Source: Burkholderiales bacterium (GTDB taxonomy: Bacteria > Pseudomonadota > Gammaproteobacteria > Burkholderiales > Burkholderiaceae_D). Taken from it: a stretch of 7,034 nucleotides of DNA. Below are positions 5,837-7,034 of this stretch, in pieces; position 1 is the stretch's first letter, and every line of letters begins with the position of its first letter. The stretch is from NCBI GenBank assembly GCA_028868455.1, contig JAGWUK010000150.1, positions 1-7,034 of the forward strand. The letters are read 5' to 3'. The position numbers were made by a program, and so were the translations under genes. The notes beneath the pieces were generated by a model, which saw nothing but the letters and a program-made list of their open reading frames with translations, searched no databases and was not told where the DNA came from.

Positions 5837-7034
5837 ACGCCGCGATTATCTTTGTATTGCTGATGGTGCTGATGCTGACCGGCATGCCGATTTCAATTTC
5901 GCTGGGTCTGACGGTACTGACTTTCCTGTTCACCATGACGCAGGTGCCGATTGAATCAGTGGCACTGAAATTATTTACCGGGATAGAGAAGTTTGAAATC
6001 ATGGCGATTCCCTTCTTTATTTTGGCGGGGAATTTCCTTACCCACGGTGGGGTGGCGCGGCGCATGATTAATTTCGCTGCGTCAATGGTTGGTCACTGGC
6101 ATGGTGGTCTGGCTCTGGCTGGCGTCATGGCCTGCGCTTTGTTTGCGGCGGTTTCCGGTTCTTCGCCGGCGACCGTGGTGGCGATTGGCTCGATTATTCT
6201 GCCAGCGATGGTTAAGCAAGGTTATCCAAAAGGCTTTGGTGCTGGCGTGATTACCACCTCAGGAGCGCTCGGTATCCTGATTCCACCGTCTATCGTCATG
6301 GTGATGTATTCGGTTTCGACCAATACTTCGGTCGGGCAATTGTTTATGGCCGGTGTGGTGCCTGGTATTCTGCTGGCGACTTTCCTCGGTGCGACTACGT
6401 GGTTCCTGGCGCGCAAAAACAATTACCCACGCATGCCAAAAGCTAGCTGGGCGGAACGCTTTGTCGCATTCCGCAAAAGCGCCTGGGGTCTGTTGCTGAT
6501 CGTGATTGTGATGGGCGGTATTTACAGCGGCATGTTTACACCGACCGAAGCAGCTGCGGTCTCCGCCGTGTACGCTTTCGTCGTCGCCGTGTTTGTCTAT
6601 AAAGACATGCCGCTCAAACGCGTACCCAAGGTCTTGCTGGATTCTGCGGCCATGTCGGCGATGCTGTTGTACATCATTACCAATGCCGTGTTGTTCTCGT
6701 TCCTGATGACCAGTGAAAATATTCCACAAGCAATGGCTGGCTGGATTATGGACAAAGGTTTTGGCACGATCAGCTTCCTGCTGGTGGTCAATATCCTGTT
6801 GCTGGTAGCGGGGAATGTCATGGAGCCGTCTTCGATTGTGCTGATCATGGCGCCAATTTTGTTCCCTGTTGCGATGACGCTGGGGATCAATCCTGTCCAT
6901 TTCGGCATCATCATGGTGGTCAATATGGAAGTCGGTATGTGTCATCCTCCGGTCGGCTTGAACCTGTATGTGGCATCGGGGATCACCAAAATGGGGATTA
7001 CCGAGCTGACCGTGGCGGTTGCACCGTGGTTGCT
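5833..7034 (+). CDS. dctM: TRAP transporter large permease subunit DctM, 3' end cut by window
   Basis: This frame stays open from the ATG at 5833 to the window end: 400 complete codons. DctM proteins of this group are usually about 425 residues, so only the last 20-30 are probably missing. It is the large inner-membrane subunit that carries the substrate path and ion coupling of the TRAP transporter. Highly hydrophobic helices run throughout. Family motifs are GMPISISLGL (17-26), IPFFILAGNF (59-68), SGSSPATVVAIGS (108-120), ITTSGALGILIPPSIVMVMY (140-159), GMFTPTEAAAV (233-243), NVMEPSSIVLIMAPI (328-342) and CHPPVGLNLYV (370-380). All key blocks are intact. It overlaps dctQ by four bases and has its own ribosome site. 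Together with DctP and DctQ it makes a complete C4-dicarboxylate TRAP system. Confidence 0.95.
   Translation, partial: MNAAIIFVLLMVLMLTGMPISISLGLTVLTFLFTMTQVPIESVALKLFTGIEKFEIMAIPFFILAGNFLTHGGVARRMINFAASMVGHWHGGLALAGVMACALFAAVSGSSPATVVAIGSIILPAMVKQGYPKGFGAGVITTSGALGILIPPSIVMVMYSVSTNTSVGQLFMAGVVPGILLATFLGATTWFLARKNNYPRMPKASWAERFVAFRKSAWGLLLIVIVMGGIYSGMFTPTEAAAVSAVYAFVVAVFVYKDMPLKRVPKVLLDSAAMSAMLLYIITNAVLFSFLMTSENIPQAMAGWIMDKGFGTISFLLVVNILLLVAGNVMEPSSIVLIMAPILFPVAMTLGINPVHFGIIMVVNMEVGMCHPPVGLNLYVASGITKMGITELTVAVAPWL

Noticed and set aside
6259..6945. 228-codon minus-strand open frame opposite dctM
   Set aside because: It is low-complexity, rich in His, Gln, Arg and Asp, has no recognisable domain, and lies wholly antisense to the intact dctM frame: a shadow of its codon bias.
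1..7034. Novel defence, mobile or CRISPR-like system
   Set aside because: All long frames are accounted for by queG, an AEC permease and the DctS/DctR-DctPQM module. There are no transposase, integrase or repeat-spacer patterns.

Overview
The window reads as an ordinary, gene-dense chromosomal segment of a betaproteobacterium. Protein style, dense coding and the combination of queG with a DctS/DctR-controlled TRAP operon suggest the Oxalobacteraceae (Herminiimonas/Janthinobacterium/Collimonas-like). That placement is an inference from recognised protein families, not from a search. I see no mobile elements, rRNA or tRNA genes, CRISPR arrays or broken genes. No stretch over about 130 bases lacks a gene.

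Layout. Bases 1-316 (+) hold the C-terminal end of queG (epoxyqueuosine reductase), which belongs to the neighbouring locus. It converges, with a 14-base gap, on an AEC-family permease gene (331-1230, -). Upstream of that gene on the minus strand lie a FixJ/NarL-type response regulator (1328-1918, -; dctR-like) and a membrane-bound PAS sensor histidine kinase (2034-4043, -; dctS-like). A 126-base divergent intergenic region (4044-4169) separates these from a plus-strand TRAP operon: dctP (periplasmic binding protein, 4170-5174), dctQ (small membrane subunit, 5285-5836) and dctM (large membrane subunit, 5833 to past the window end, about 400 codons present).

How it works together. This matches the Rhodobacter-type C4-dicarboxylate uptake module. 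DctS would sense dicarboxylate outside the inner membrane and phosphorylate DctR. DctR would activate the divergent dctPQM operon, and DctPQM would import succinate, fumarate or malate using an ion gradient. The AEC permease behind dctR may be a second carboxylate transporter in the same regulon, but its substrate cannot be read from the sequence.

The non-coding signals most worth noting are two abutting perfect inverted repeats in the dctS/dctP divergent region (candidate DctR operators), a strong stem-loop between dctP and dctQ without a T-tract (likely tuning subunit ratios), and a 9-bp inverted repeat before the AEC gene. Nothing here amounts to a previously undescribed system.
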